A DNA stretch of 64,000 nt from a virus. Below are positions 48,176 to 56,197 of the stretch, piece by piece. The stretch lies in the IMG/VR virus record IMGVR_UViG_3300010375_000001, positions 1 to 64,000 of that record. One strand, given 5' to 3'. The notes beneath the pieces are model-generated. The model saw only the letters and a list, made by a program, of their open reading frames with translations, had not been told where the DNA came from and ran no database searches. The position numbers and the translations under genes were made by a program. The first letter of the stretch is position 1. Every line of letters begins with the position of its first letter.

Positions 48176-48823
48176 ATGACACCCGAACAGTTCGAAAAGT
48201 ACATTAGCATTAAGCTACAGGAAAGTAAGCTAACTCAAAAGCGACTCGAAGAAAATTGCGCATTATTTGTTGATGTGACAAAGATTGCCCTTGAGATAAT
48301 GCTACACGCTGGCATATCAAAACTTCACGCGCTAACGGCAATGTATGGTCCCTTTATGGATTCTAAGTGTGAAGGCGAGGTGAATTTTTGGTGGACAGGA
48401 TACATCCAAATGTATGACAGCTGTAAAATCCGCTATTCTATTGAGCTTGCCCGGCAATGGGTTAACGGCAACCAATGGTGCGAGGTGGGCATGAAGTACC
48501 CGACCTTTGATAAGGCGAAGTTCGTAAAGCGCTTTAAGCTCCAATATGTCGGACTGTATCCGGCTGATGGCGTTGAGTATGAGGTTTGGGAGAATCCGGG
48601 CCGGACCATGATGTGGTCATGTAGTCCAGGGAGCTTCGGTAAGGGAGGATACGCGGGCCTTGTCTTCGATACGTTTGATAGCGCGTATCAGTTCGTACAG
48701 TGGTTTATGTCTTCGCCTACTCACTATGTGAAAGACATCGATGTCTTTCACAATGGACTGGGCGGCCTCGGTGTTGAGCAGTACAAAACCATCCGCGAAC
48801 GAGGTTCAGTAAGTGCAAGCTAA
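48176..48823 (+). CDS. Hypothetical accessory protein (215 aa)
   Basis: The start at 48176 (MTPEQFEKYISIKLQESKLT) follows the box. Helical N-terminal 60 residues, then a Trp/Tyr/Gly-rich domain (EGEVNFWWTGYIQMYD and GGYAGLVFDTFDSAYQF). Soluble. No family recognised. Confidence 0.62.
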   Translation: MTPEQFEKYISIKLQESKLTQKRLEENCALFVDVTKIALEIMLHAGISKLHALTAMYGPFMDSKCEGEVNFWWTGYIQMYDSCKIRYSIELARQWVNGNQWCEVGMKYPTFDKAKFVKRFKLQYVGLYPADGVEYEVWENPGRTMMWSCSPGSFGKGGYAGLVFDTFDSAYQFVQWFMSSPTHYVKDIDVFHNGLGGLGVEQYKTIRERGSVSAS

Positions 48824-48830
48824 CCACCCA

Positions 48831-48884
48831 CAGCGGGACCGTGGTCCTTCGGGATCGGCGAGGCATTCGAAGTGCCGCCCGCTG
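48831..48884 (+). promoter_or_regulatory. tRNA-minihelix-like leader element 8
   Basis: P1 CAGCGGG/CCCGCTG (7 bp); P2 GTCC-TTCG-GGAT; P3 GGCA/TGCC (plus an A-G mismatch) with loop TTCGAAG. Followed by CTAATCAAAAACAAGTACATT and the ATG at 48906. Confidence 0.75.
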
Positions 48885-48905
48885 CTAATCAAAAACAAGT
48901 ACATT

Positions 48906-49232
48906 ATGGTGGATGCGTCAAACTTTTATATTAGGACTGATTGCACGTGGTCTTATCTATACTATGGCAATAGAGCCTATGATCTTTTTTCAGAACTGAA
49001 AAACACTTCTGGTATCGAGATTGTCCGTCCTTATGCAAGTTCAAGCTATTATGCGGTAGATGCTGCCAAAAATGAAGTATACCGGCTTTCGAACCATTGG
49101 GGGCGCGTTGCGTCCTGTTTTTGGTTTTTAGACAAAGACCTACCGATTTGGCAGCTACGCCAGCGATTGTATGTAATTGCGAAAGCAAATTTTTCTGATT
49201 TTATTCAAAAACCACACCCGGTTGATTATTAA
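48906..49232 (+). CDS. Hypothetical accessory protein (108 aa)
   Basis: MVDASNFYIRTDCTWSYLYY start, Tyr/Trp/Ser-rich beta-type N-terminus and a helical C-terminus. Start chosen from the box after leader element 8. No family recognised. Confidence 0.6.
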   Translation: MVDASNFYIRTDCTWSYLYYGNRAYDLFSELKNTSGIEIVRPYASSSYYAVDAAKNEVYRLSNHWGRVASCFWFLDKDLPIWQLRQRLYVIAKANFSDFIQKPHPVDY

Positions 49233-49257
49233 CTAAAATTTTCAAAACTCTAAAACT

Positions 49258-49560
49258 ATGGCACACACTAAAGGACGTTGGTCATCGTATGAAGATGCTG
49301 TTACCGCTAAAGTAAAGGCAAGGGGGCGTATCGATGTTTCTCAAGTTGATATCTGCCATATGTACGACGACGATGGCATACCGCGCAGCGAGCAGCGGGA
49401 TAACAAGAAGCTGATCAAAGCTGCGCCGGATATGTATAGGGCTTTGCAAGAGATCATTGATGTAATTGAATCAGGTGACCGTAAGGTAATGCGAATCATT
49501 CTGCTGAAAGCGTTGATGTATGCCAAGGCCGGGCTGCGCAAAGCTCCGAAGCGAAAGTAA
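49258..49560 (+). CDS. Hypothetical basic protein (100 aa)
   Basis: MAHTKGRWSSYEDAVTAKVK start; SEQRDNKKLIKAAPDMYRAL in the centre resembles the 'NAxLIAAAPDLLEAL' motif of short phage proteins of unknown function. This gene has an A-rich initiation box but no leader element. Confidence 0.68.
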   Translation: MAHTKGRWSSYEDAVTAKVKARGRIDVSQVDICHMYDDDGIPRSEQRDNKKLIKAAPDMYRALQEIIDVIESGDRKVMRIILLKALMYAKAGLRKAPKRK

Positions 49561-49564
49561 CTAA

Positions 49565-49610
49565 TAGCGGGCCGCACTACAGGTGCAGACATTCGCCATG
49601 TCACCCGCTG
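49565..49610 (+). promoter_or_regulatory. tRNA-minihelix-like leader element 9
   Basis: P1 TAGCGGG/CCCGCTG (7 bp, one U-G); P2 GCAC/GTGC with a 5-base loop; P3 GACA/TGTC with loop TTCGCCA plus an A-A mismatch at its base. Followed by CGAACTAAAAACTAGTAAG and the ATG at 49630. Confidence 0.72.
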
Positions 49611-49629
49611 CGAACTAAAAACTAGTAAG

Positions 49630-49896
49630 ATGAAATCAACGCTTAGATTGAAAGTGTCTATCAAGGTAGGCACGGCAAAGGCGATGGAAAAATGGTATCG
49701 CGATTTATTCCATGCCTGTGACAAAAAGAGGATTGATGTCGTCCGGGAGCTGGTAACGATGGAGGAGAACCAGCGGCGGGCCGGTGATTGGAATTGGGGG
49801 GCCGAATGTTTCGATGCCGAGTTCATTACGGAGAAAGACGATCTATTGCATCGGGCATTCCTGTTAGTGGAGGCCGCGAAGATGGGCAAGCAATAG
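49630..49896 (+). CDS. Hypothetical accessory protein (88 aa)
   Basis: MKSTLRLKVSIKVGTAKAME start; helical, charged. No family recognised. Between leader elements 9 and 10. Confidence 0.6.
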   Translation: MKSTLRLKVSIKVGTAKAMEKWYRDLFHACDKKRIDVVRELVTMEENQRRAGDWNWGAECFDAEFITEKDDLLHRAFLLVEAAKMGKQ

Positions 49897-49921
49897 CCCA
49901 TTTTTAATCCCTACCCCCGTA

Positions 49922-49966
49922 CAGCGCGCTGACTTCGGTGTCTACCCTTCGATGCGGGGCGCGCTG
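49922..49966 (+). promoter_or_regulatory. tRNA-minihelix-like leader element 10
   Basis: P1 CAGCGCG/CGCGCTG (7 bp, extendable to 8); P2 with a C(TTCG)G tetraloop; P3 CCC/GGG with loop TTCGATGC. Followed by GCTAAAACACAACTAT and the ATG at 49983. Confidence 0.68.
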
Positions 49967-49982
49967 GCTAAAACACAACTAT

Positions 49983-50339
49983 ATGAGTTACGATCTTAAA
50001 CTGAAAGACCCGCTAACAGGCGAAACCATCCTGTTAGCGGAGGACCATCACATAACAGGTGGTACATACGCACTTGGTGGAACAAAAGAAGCGTGGATTA
50101 ATATTACTTATAACTACGGTGGTATTTTTCGTCAGGTGCTTGGAGAAAATGGTATCCGAACGATTTACGGCATGACCGGTGCGGAAGCGCTGCCGCTCTT
50201 GGAAAAGGCCATCTATCAGCTAAAGAGTGATATGACGGACAACTACTGGGATGCGACTGAAGGTAATGCCAAGAAAGCGCTGCTAAATGTAGCTGCTTTA
50301 TCCGCTCTTGCTCCCCAAGGGATATGGAGCGGAGACTAA
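49983..50339 (+). CDS. Conserved 'DPxTGE...HHxxGGTYAxGG' protein (118 aa)
   Basis: MSYDLKLKDPLTGETILLAE then HHITGGTYALGGTKEAW, NITYNYGGIF and YWDATEGNAKKAL. This is a recognisable family found in diverse bacteria and phages with no known function. The start is set by leader element 10. Confidence 0.72.
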   Translation: MSYDLKLKDPLTGETILLAEDHHITGGTYALGGTKEAWINITYNYGGIFRQVLGENGIRTIYGMTGAEALPLLEKAIYQLKSDMTDNYWDATEGNAKKALLNVAALSALAPQGIWSGD

Positions 50340-50377
50340 CCGCCTGACGGCGAAATTTTATAACTAAACTTACCCCA

Positions 50378-50593
50378 ATGAACAAGAAAGATGGAAGGCC
50401 TTTCTATGAGGCCTGTTATGATGGTATGATGTCAACGGTAATCGAAATAACGGCGGATGATGTAAAATATGAATATCATACGGTGGACAACTATGAGTTT
50501 TTTTGGAGCCGAGCCAAAGCGGTGAGAGCATTGCGGGCAAGACTGCGCCGGGAGATTCGTGATCTTAAGTATTGCTTAAAGCATCTTCATTAA
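50378..50593 (+). CDS. Small hypothetical protein (71 aa)
   Basis: MNKKDGRPFYEACYDGMMST start and an Arg-rich helical C-terminus (RAKAVRALRARLRREI). Preceded by a short CGCC-TGAC-GGCG hairpin and TAACTAAACTTACCCCA rather than a full leader element. Confidence 0.6.
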   Translation: MNKKDGRPFYEACYDGMMSTVIEITADDVKYEYHTVDNYEFFWSRAKAVRALRARLRREIRDLKYCLKHLH

Positions 50594-50615
50594 TTAGTAA
50601 ACTAAAAACAAGTAT

Positions 50616-50807
50616 ATGAAAACATTCGATTGTACAGTAATTTACGCGAGGCCTTCGCATTGGGGAGGCATTGAATCAAAACGCTGGCAATGTCGCATTC
50701 ATGCAATTGACGAGTCAGCAGCCGAATCAATTGCTCCATTGTTAGTTGCAGATAAGACCTACCTATATACAATAATGGTAGAGGTTGAAGTAACAGTTAT
50801 TCTCTAA
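50616..50807 (+). CDS. Small hypothetical protein (63 aa)
   Basis: MKTFDCTVIYARPSHWGGIE start, beta-rich, ending VMVEVEVTVIL-like strands. The box AACTAAAAACAAGTAT precedes the ATG without a structured element. No family recognised. Confidence 0.58.
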   Translation: MKTFDCTVIYARPSHWGGIESKRWQCRIHAIDESAAESIAPLLVADKTYLYTIMVEVEVTVIL

Positions 50808-50856
50808 AACGCCACAGTGGACCGCCACGCATGCAGCTCGTGCGCTGCATGGCGTT
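50808..50856 (+). promoter_or_regulatory. tRNA-minihelix-like leader element 11
   Basis: P1 AACGCCA/TGGCGTT (7 bp); P2 GTGG-ACCG-CCAC; P3 TGCAGC/GCTGCA with loop TCGTGC, abutting P1. Followed by CGAACCAAATCAGTATATT and the ATG at 50876. Confidence 0.72.
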
Positions 50857-50875
50857 CGAACCAAATCAGTATATT

Positions 50876-51259
50876 ATGGGTTACGAAACAAGGCTGTACA
50901 TTGGCCTATTGCATGAGAAGATGCTCGCGACTGATCCGGGTCGGTACGTTAGAAAGTTAGCGATGATCGAAATCGATGCTCCTATTTTCACTGGTACTTT
51001 CATTGAAGAAAAGGACAAGGAAGTGCCGGTCTATTTGATTGCCGATGGCGATGCAAACCCGGATGAAATGCTTGCCGATGATAAGTATGGAAGTCAGCTC
51101 TATGCGATCAATCCGCAGAAAATTCAGGCGAAGCTATTAATCTTTCAAGGACTGAAAGAATATCCGATGGCCTTTGCAGCTGCGCAATTCCTGCGTTCTC
51201 TTATCATGGACTACGCGAAGACGAGATGGGAACTTGTTTGCGTCTTGTATGGACACTGA
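50876..51259 (+). CDS. Hypothetical accessory protein (127 aa)
   Basis: MGYETRLYIGLLHEKMLATD start, chosen by leader element 11. Acidic centre (TFIEEKDKEVPVYLIADGDA), helical C-terminus. The 'YETRLYIG' opening is shared by some phage proteins of unknown function. Confidence 0.65.
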   Translation: MGYETRLYIGLLHEKMLATDPGRYVRKLAMIEIDAPIFTGTFIEEKDKEVPVYLIADGDANPDEMLADDKYGSQLYAINPQKIQAKLLIFQGLKEYPMAFAAAQFLRSLIMDYAKTRWELVCVLYGH

Positions 51260-51260
51260 A

Positions 51261-51308
51261 AACGCCAAGCGGATGGGCCGCGCGCCGGGATCGTGTCCCG
51301 GTGGCGTT
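51261..51308 (+). promoter_or_regulatory. tRNA-minihelix-like leader element 12
   Basis: The cleanest member. P1 AACGCCA/TGGCGTT (7 bp); P2 GCGG/CCGC with a 5-base loop; P3 CCGGG/CCCGG (5 bp) with 7-base loop ATCGTGT; no linker between P3 and P1. Followed by CTAACTAAAAACAAGTAT and the ATG at 51327. P1 equals that of element 11, but P2 and P3 differ in sequence. Confidence 0.8.
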
Positions 51309-51326
51309 CTAACTAAAAACAAGTAT

Positions 51327-51578
51327 ATGACTGATCTAAAGTTCGTCGTCCGCTTGGGAGTGATTAACCCCGAAACGGAGGAACTGCAATCCATCGATAT
51401 TTACATGGATGCGGGTGGTGTAATGGTTGGATTCGACTCTATACCTATCGCCAATGGGGATAGGCTATATTCCCCCTATGATAAAAAGGAGGTAACGCTG
51501 GAAGGCCAGGAGGCCATTAAGCAGCCGCGCCGCGAGTCGAATGCAAAGAAATATTCATCACTGCTGAAGAAATTATAG
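51327..51578 (+). CDS. Small hypothetical protein (83 aa)
   Basis: MTDLKFVVRLGVINPETEEL start, beta-rich N-terminus and a basic C-terminus. The start is fixed by leader element 12. No family recognised. Confidence 0.62.
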   Translation: MTDLKFVVRLGVINPETEELQSIDIYMDAGGVMVGFDSIPIANGDRLYSPYDKKEVTLEGQEAIKQPRRESNAKKYSSLLKKL

Positions 51579-51595
51579 TAATAACATCAAACGTT

Positions 51596-51612
51596 TCCGG
51601 ACCGTAACCGGA
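51596..51612 (+). promoter_or_regulatory. Short AYCGYAA-loop hairpin
   Basis: TCCGG/CCGGA with 7-base loop ACCGTAA, 7 bases before the ATG at 51620. Same loop pattern as hairpins at 52757, 56823 and 57301. Confidence 0.5.
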
Positions 51613-51619
51613 CCACAAG

Positions 51620-52036
51620 ATGAAACACACAATAACGTTGCATCGCGTCACAACGGAAGTAATAGAAGTTGAGATTGAGGCAAAAACAATCAAGGCGGCT
51701 ATACAAAAGGCAGAGAAAACAGCATTTGCCGAAAACGCTTTTGAAACCAACAAACCGGAAGTCAATAGCATCGACTATTATGTCTGGACAGAGCAGAGGA
51801 ATCGAATGCCGGAAATACTCATTACCGTTGATGGTGGCATCATCGATGAAATTATATCTACCACGCGCAATATCAAAGTCTCAGTTATTGACGACGATGA
51901 CGAAGGTCGCTCGCCGGGAGAAAGCAAAATCCCCTATTTCCAAGCGCAACCGGATAGTATCGTTACGTTCGACCATATTAAAGCGATGTTGGAAGAGGCG
52001 GAAGACGAGCAACTGAATGAGCAAGATGAAGAATAG
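51620..52036 (+). CDS. Acidic hypothetical protein (138 aa)
   Basis: MKHTITLHRVTTEVIEVEIE start, a small beta domain then a strongly acidic C-terminal third (EEAEDEQLNEQDEE). No family recognised. The acidic tail would suit interaction with basic host proteins, as inference. Confidence 0.6.
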   Translation: MKHTITLHRVTTEVIEVEIEAKTIKAAIQKAEKTAFAENAFETNKPEVNSIDYYVWTEQRNRMPEILITVDGGIIDEIISTTRNIKVSVIDDDDEGRSPGESKIPYFQAQPDSIVTFDHIKAMLEEAEDEQLNEQDEE

Positions 52037-52043
52037 AAGCTTT

Positions 52044-52087
52044 AACCCTGCTTGGAGCTACGGCCCGGATCGATGCCGGGCGGGGTT
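52044..52087 (+). promoter_or_regulatory. tRNA-minihelix-like leader element 13
   Basis: P1 AACCCTG/CGGGGTT (7 bp, one U-G); P2 GCT-TGG-AGC as in element 6; P3 CCCGG/CCGGG (5 bp) with 7-base loop ATCGATG; zero linker. Followed by CTAAAAATGTAGATCATT and the ATG at 52106. Confidence 0.78.
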
Positions 52088-52105
52088 CTAAAAATGTAGA
52101 TCATT

Positions 52106-52504
52106 ATGAATACAGTAAAACGAACAGAAAAAGGCTGGGCGGGTCATTTCATATGTTCAAGATGGTGTTTATTTCGCCGCCATACACTCCTGGAATATGG
52201 TGATATAGCGATTACCGTTAGCACGGTGGGTAACCATCTTTCATATGATGAGAAAATGCAGGACCTTGGAATTGGACGTTATTTCGAAACGATGGTTTTT
52301 CACTCTGAGCCCGTTACGGTGGACAACCATTGGAAAGATGCGGATGTGAGCAAGCAGATTGCCATTCGTTCCAGGAGCACTATCGGTGAGCCGTGGAAGG
52401 AACAGGAGGCCAATGATATGCATGAACGAATTGTTCAGGAGTTTGTCGATGACTTGCTGGCCGGGAATCGGTTTGAAATACCTGCCGATGACTACGATGA
52501 ATAA
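52106..52504 (+). CDS. Conserved phage protein ('GWAGHFIC..CLFRR' family)
   Basis: 132 residues. TEKGWAGHFICSRWCLFRRH and VSTVGNHLSYDEKMQDLGI, RYFETMVFHS form a pattern I recognise from phage proteins of unknown function, with conserved Cys/His that may bind metal. Soluble. Confidence 0.7.
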   Translation: MNTVKRTEKGWAGHFICSRWCLFRRHTLLEYGDIAITVSTVGNHLSYDEKMQDLGIGRYFETMVFHSEPVTVDNHWKDADVSKQIAIRSRSTIGEPWKEQEANDMHERIVQEFVDDLLAGNRFEIPADDYDE

Positions 52505-52757
52505 TAAAAATAAACTGTTTGATATGGACCATCGGTGGACCAAAGGAAAATACGCGGCCTACCTCAACAAGGAGTATAGCAAGTGTACTTTGGAGCAAAT
52601 TCATAGAAAGTTCAGCTATCTCTATGATTCGGTGGCTGGGGAAAATGCGCTTACGAGGGCGTGGGTGGGAGGCAGGGTGGGCAGTTATGTCGCTGATCAT
52701 GATCCGGAGGCCTTTAACAATTGGTACGAAAAATGGGTTGCACAAAAAAAACGTTAG
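52497..52757 (+). CDS. Small hypothetical protein (86 aa)
   Basis: MNNKNKLFDMDHRWTKGKYA start overlapping the previous stop; M at 52524 is an alternative. Aromatic, helical. The end lies just before a short AYCGYAA-loop hairpin. No family recognised. Confidence 0.58.
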   Translation: MNNKNKLFDMDHRWTKGKYAAYLNKEYSKCTLEQIHRKFSYLYDSVAGENALTRAWVGGRVGSYVADHDPEAFNNWYEKWVAQKKR

Positions 52758-52771
52758 CGGATCGTAACCGC
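52757..52771 (+). promoter_or_regulatory. Short AYCGYAA-loop hairpin
   Basis: GCGG/CCGC with 7-base loop ATCGTAA, immediately after the upstream stop and 7 bases before the ATG at 52779. An identical hairpin with the same flanks occurs at 56823. Confidence 0.5.
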
Positions 52772-52778
52772 GTGAAAT

Positions 52779-53024
52779 ATGAGAAGTATTAAAGTAGTAG
52801 TTACAGTGCTAAAGCTAAACGCTCAAGTAGCCATCGCCCACCAGTATGATATGGAAGGGTCTCAAGAAGTATCATCGAAACGGAAAATTCGGCGAGCTAT
52901 TTCGCGATATATAGGCAATTATGGAGAGTCCTGTGTGGATGACCGCCAAACAGAGAGTAGCAATGAGGCATGGGCTTTTGCAGAAAAGGCCTATGCTAAA
53001 TATTTTAATAGTTTTAAACGATAA
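52779..53024 (+). CDS. Small hypothetical protein (81 aa)
   Basis: MRSIKVVVTVLKLNAQVAIA start with an amphipathic strand/helix region and a helical C-terminus. No signal peptide cleavage site. No family recognised; ends 3 bases before the SGNH gene. Confidence 0.55.
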   Translation: MRSIKVVVTVLKLNAQVAIAHQYDMEGSQEVSSKRKIRRAISRYIGNYGESCVDDRQTESSNEAWAFAEKAYAKYFNSFKR

Positions 53025-53027
53025 CAC

Positions 53028-53738
53028 ATGAAACAAAAACTAATCATCGCCATCGCTTTTTTGTTAGGCCTTGGCGTATTACCCGGTTATCTTATTGCGA
53101 AGCGCATCGTCTCTATGCGCGGCAAGAGTGAAGCCGCAGCAAAGCATACTGTCACCGACAACCCGCAGTATAACGAGCAGCTGAAGATATGGGGCGCGTA
53201 TTGGGGGCCCCGTTCGATTGTTATGTTGGGTGACTCGCATATGTACAAATGTCACTGGGATGAGTTATTAAGCCGGGACAGCATCGCCAACCAGGGCATT
53301 GGCAGCGATATAACGGAAGGATATCTGGCCCGTATTGGGTACGTTTTCGATGTGAAGCCCCGGATTTGTTTTATCGAGGGCGGGGGCAATGATATCGAGT
53401 ATAAGATTGCGCCTGCGGAGATCGTGGCCAATATCCAGCGGATCGTGGATACGTTGAAGCCGAAGGGCATTATCTGCGTGCTAACGACCGTTCCGTATGA
53501 GCTGAGCACGTTAGCCGGAGCGCAGCAATACAACGGGGCTATCGACGAGCTGAATGCACGTGTCAGGATGTATGCCTACAAAAACGGGCTGGACTACATC
53601 GATCTGAACGGGCTAACGGCACGCGACGGAGCGCTCAACCCGGATGAGGCGCAGAATGACGGCGCACATCTCACCGCAGCCGCGTACGTGAATTGGAAGC
53701 TGGCAATGGAAAAGATTTTGAAAAAGTATAAATTGTAA
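53028..53738 (+). CDS. SGNH/GDSL-family hydrolase with N-terminal membrane anchor
   Basis: 236 residues. Residues 5-24 are a membrane or signal segment. The catalytic blocks are complete: GDSH with S70, NQG with G90, GGGND with N121, and DGAHLT with D211 and H214. GDSL hydrolases of this form are esterases or deacetylases acting on acylated sugars or lipids. Exported and anchored, it could edit O-acetyl groups of host envelope polysaccharide. Confidence 0.88.
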   Translation: MKQKLIIAIAFLLGLGVLPGYLIAKRIVSMRGKSEAAAKHTVTDNPQYNEQLKIWGAYWGPRSIVMLGDSHMYKCHWDELLSRDSIANQGIGSDITEGYLARIGYVFDVKPRICFIEGGGNDIEYKIAPAEIVANIQRIVDTLKPKGIICVLTTVPYELSTLAGAQQYNGAIDELNARVRMYAYKNGLDYIDLNGLTARDGALNPDEAQNDGAHLTAAAYVNWKLAMEKILKKYKL

Positions 53739-53740
53739 CA

Positions 53741-53995
53741 ATGGCTATGGTAATTACCCCATATCAGGGGATAAACGATGACTTTCTGGAACACCGGTTT
53801 GCGCGATGCATCAATTTATTTTTCGAAGGCAAACGCGAAGAATCTTTCGATGTCTTTCAACAGATGGATAAAAAAACACACGCTACATTTTTCGTATGCC
53901 TGGGCATAGCCATGCAAATGAATAGTGAGAAGATGACCGGCATGTCGGCGGGAGAGGCGAATGAACTTTTTAAATATTATTTGGATAAAATTTAA
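53741..53995 (+). CDS. Small hypothetical protein (84 aa)
   Basis: MAMVITPYQGINDDFLEHRF start (the in-frame M three codons later is possible). Helical, Phe/Met-rich. Two bases after the hydrolase stop, so co-translated. No family recognised. Confidence 0.6.
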   Translation: MAMVITPYQGINDDFLEHRFARCINLFFEGKREESFDVFQQMDKKTHATFFVCLGIAMQMNSEKMTGMSAGEANELFKYYLDKI

Positions 53996-54001
53996 ACGTA
54001 A

Positions 54002-54044
54002 ACCGCGTGGTCTGGCCTATCCGGGATCGTAACCTGGACGCGGG
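54002..54044 (+). promoter_or_regulatory. tRNA-minihelix-like leader element 14
   Basis: P1 CCGCGT/ACGCGG (6 bp); P2 GGT-CTG-GCC; P3 CCGGG/CCTGG (one G-U) with loop ATCGTAA; zero linker. The ATG at 54073 follows after a longer AT-rich stretch. Confidence 0.68.
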
Positions 54045-54072
54045 CAATCATTCTATAACCAATTTACCCATT

Positions 54073-55713
54073 ATGGCTACTCGAATTTTACCAACGCCAG
54101 ACGAATTGGAGCAGGCGTTGCTTGCCCATATTTTGTCGCCTCCCGTTATCCGGATTGCCGTTATAGCTGCCACGCTTATGATAACCAATCAGGAGTTCCA
54201 TAAGATATGGATGAGTCGTCACACAACGAAGCCACACGATTGGTATATGGAAAAAAGGATGGAGGCAGCAGCTAAGCTGCTATTGGAAGGCAATACCATT
54301 GACGAAACAGCCCGCATCCTCGGTTATGCGAGTGTGGGCGGATTGCTTGTGCCATTCCGTACGCGATTCGGCAAATCGCCTACGGAATATATTGCTGAAC
54401 ATAGAGAGGCAGAGTCTTTAATTAAGCATCGGGCCAAGGTAGTGGAAATGTCGAAGGTTGTGGCTATTAATGCGCGGCGCATCCGATGCGAAAAAAACTG
54501 GACGCAAGCTAAAGTAGCCAAAGCATTGGGCGTAGTCGCTAGCAAGTATACGCTACGAGAAAGTGGGGAAATGCTTTTTAGTCGCGAGCAGATCGAACGG
54601 CTTGCTAAAGCCTTGGAGGTAACATCGGCCGACTTGCTGGAAGGTTTCGAAATTAACCAAAACAATAACCTTCAAATTGATTCTATGGCTGAAATGTCAC
54701 TAGGCGTTGCGATAGGTAAGAACCTACGGCGCATTCGCAAAGAGAAACAACTTACACTTAAAGACCTGGAAGACCTCACCGATATTGAGGCGTACAAACT
54801 GGATTATATGGAGGGAGGGGGGCATAAATTTAATAGGGTAATGATCGAGAAGCTGGCGATGGCTCTTGGTGTACCTCCCTCTGATTTGACGGAAGGGGCC
54901 GATCCTTCTCGCGATATCGCCCAGTTATACGAGACGTATAAAGGGCTATCTGTGGCTGACATTCGCCTTGTCGAAGATAGTGACCAGGAGGCCGACTTTG
55001 ACCCAGAGCAGTTAGCAAAAGATACCAGGAAAATGCTCGCGAGCGAAGAGAAAAGGAGTGTCCGACAAGTTATTCGGCCGGTGCCGAAGGAAACGGAGGA
55101 GCCCGACCTGGGCGCGGAAGAAGAAACGCCAGCACAGGCCAAAGAAGAGCCGGTAGCGCCTCCAGCGGAAACAGCCAGCCAGCCAACCGACCCCGGATCG
55201 GCGGCACAACTGTTAATCGAGTATACCAAGCAAACGCCACACCTTCAGGATATGGTAGAAAAGCTGTACAAGGCACGGCTGACAGATAAGATAACAGACC
55301 TGGCGTTATATGTGCAGCGCAAGCTGCTGCCTACGGTGATAGTAGCGTATGTATCCGATGAGGATAACAAAGTCAAGGCCGTTGAACGGGTTCGAACGAT
55401 GAGCGAGGCGGAGAAGTTTACCTATCTCCAATTTTGCGCACAAGGGTATGACACCTGGAAGGCGGCGTTGTTTCCGGAAGAGGAGCTGTCCCTGGGTGTG
55501 CTGATCGCGGCCAACACGGAGGCGGCGCTGGTGGCGGCGTTCGAGCTGGATAAACGCCGCGCCCTGGCCGACCTGCTACTGCCACTTATCAGATCCTCCT
55601 CCAGCCCTAGGGGAGTAGATATGGGGCTGCTATCCATGGCGGTAGGAGAGTGGATAGAGGACCTGACCAAGGTACAGCAGGCGATTACGGAATATCTGGA
55701 AACAACCAAGTAA
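54073..55713 (+). CDS. Multi-HTH regulator: AraC-type plus two XRE-type domains
   Basis: 546 residues from ATG 54073 (after ACCAATTTACCCATT). Residues about 35-115 are an AraC-type DNA-binding domain ending GKSPTEYI. Residues about 132-192 and 216-277 are two XRE-type HTH domains, each ending in a 'LAxALxVxxxDLxEG' motif. Then come an acidic Pro/Glu-rich linker (about 335-385) and a helical C-terminal domain. Three separate DNA-binding modules in one chain are unusual. Probably a master regulator of the accessory or lysogeny genes. Confidence 0.75.
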   Translation: MATRILPTPDELEQALLAHILSPPVIRIAVIAATLMITNQEFHKIWMSRHTTKPHDWYMEKRMEAAAKLLLEGNTIDETARILGYASVGGLLVPFRTRFGKSPTEYIAEHREAESLIKHRAKVVEMSKVVAINARRIRCEKNWTQAKVAKALGVVASKYTLRESGEMLFSREQIERLAKALEVTSADLLEGFEINQNNNLQIDSMAEMSLGVAIGKNLRRIRKEKQLTLKDLEDLTDIEAYKLDYMEGGGHKFNRVMIEKLAMALGVPPSDLTEGADPSRDIAQLYETYKGLSVADIRLVEDSDQEADFDPEQLAKDTRKMLASEEKRSVRQVIRPVPKETEEPDLGAEEETPAQAKEEPVAPPAETASQPTDPGSAAQLLIEYTKQTPHLQDMVEKLYKARLTDKITDLALYVQRKLLPTVIVAYVSDEDNKVKAVERVRTMSEAEKFTYLQFCAQGYDTWKAALFPEEELSLGVLIAANTEAALVAAFELDKRRALADLLLPLIRSSSSPRGVDMGLLSMAVGEWIEDLTKVQQAITEYLETTK

Positions 55714-55724
55714 ACGAATGACTC

Positions 55725-56168
55725 ATGAGTAATTATGATGTACTGAAGGGTGCTATTATAAATATGTTTACCCATTGGACGAATGGAAACAAGAATGCTT
55801 GCTACCGGGAATATTTTTCTTTAAATGTTGAGCAGCGGAAGATCATAGAGGAAACGCTAAGAAAAGGCTCCCGAGTATATCCAAGCCGAGCCCAGCGCAA
55901 GGATGCGCAGCAAATATTGTCAATGATAAAAAAGAACACTGATAAGGAGGCTCAATTGCTGACACACACGCTAAAGGAGCTTATGCAGTATTGGTTCTTA
56001 AGCAGTAGGGAGATATTTTATAGCCACTATCTTGCGTTGGGGGAATTCGAAAAGCGTACAATAATAGAAGCCATTGAGGAGGTATTTGGTACAGATGAAA
56101 ACGCGGAATTCAGACAGGCGGCGATAGACATACCGAAGTATATCAAGGAGAGGGCTTCGGGATTGTAA
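55725..56168 (+). CDS. Hypothetical helical protein (147 aa)
   Basis: MSNYDVLKGAIINMFTHWTN start; two similar helical halves around NxxCYREYFSLNVEQRKIIE and SREIFYSHYLALGEFEKRTI, i.e. an internal duplication. No family recognised. Confidence 0.6.
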   Translation: MSNYDVLKGAIINMFTHWTNGNKNACYREYFSLNVEQRKIIEETLRKGSRVYPSRAQRKDAQQILSMIKKNTDKEAQLLTHTLKELMQYWFLSSREIFYSHYLALGEFEKRTIIEAIEEVFGTDENAEFRQAAIDIPKYIKERASGL

Positions 56169-56197
56169 ACCAAGTAATTTTTAAAAACCAGCAATTG

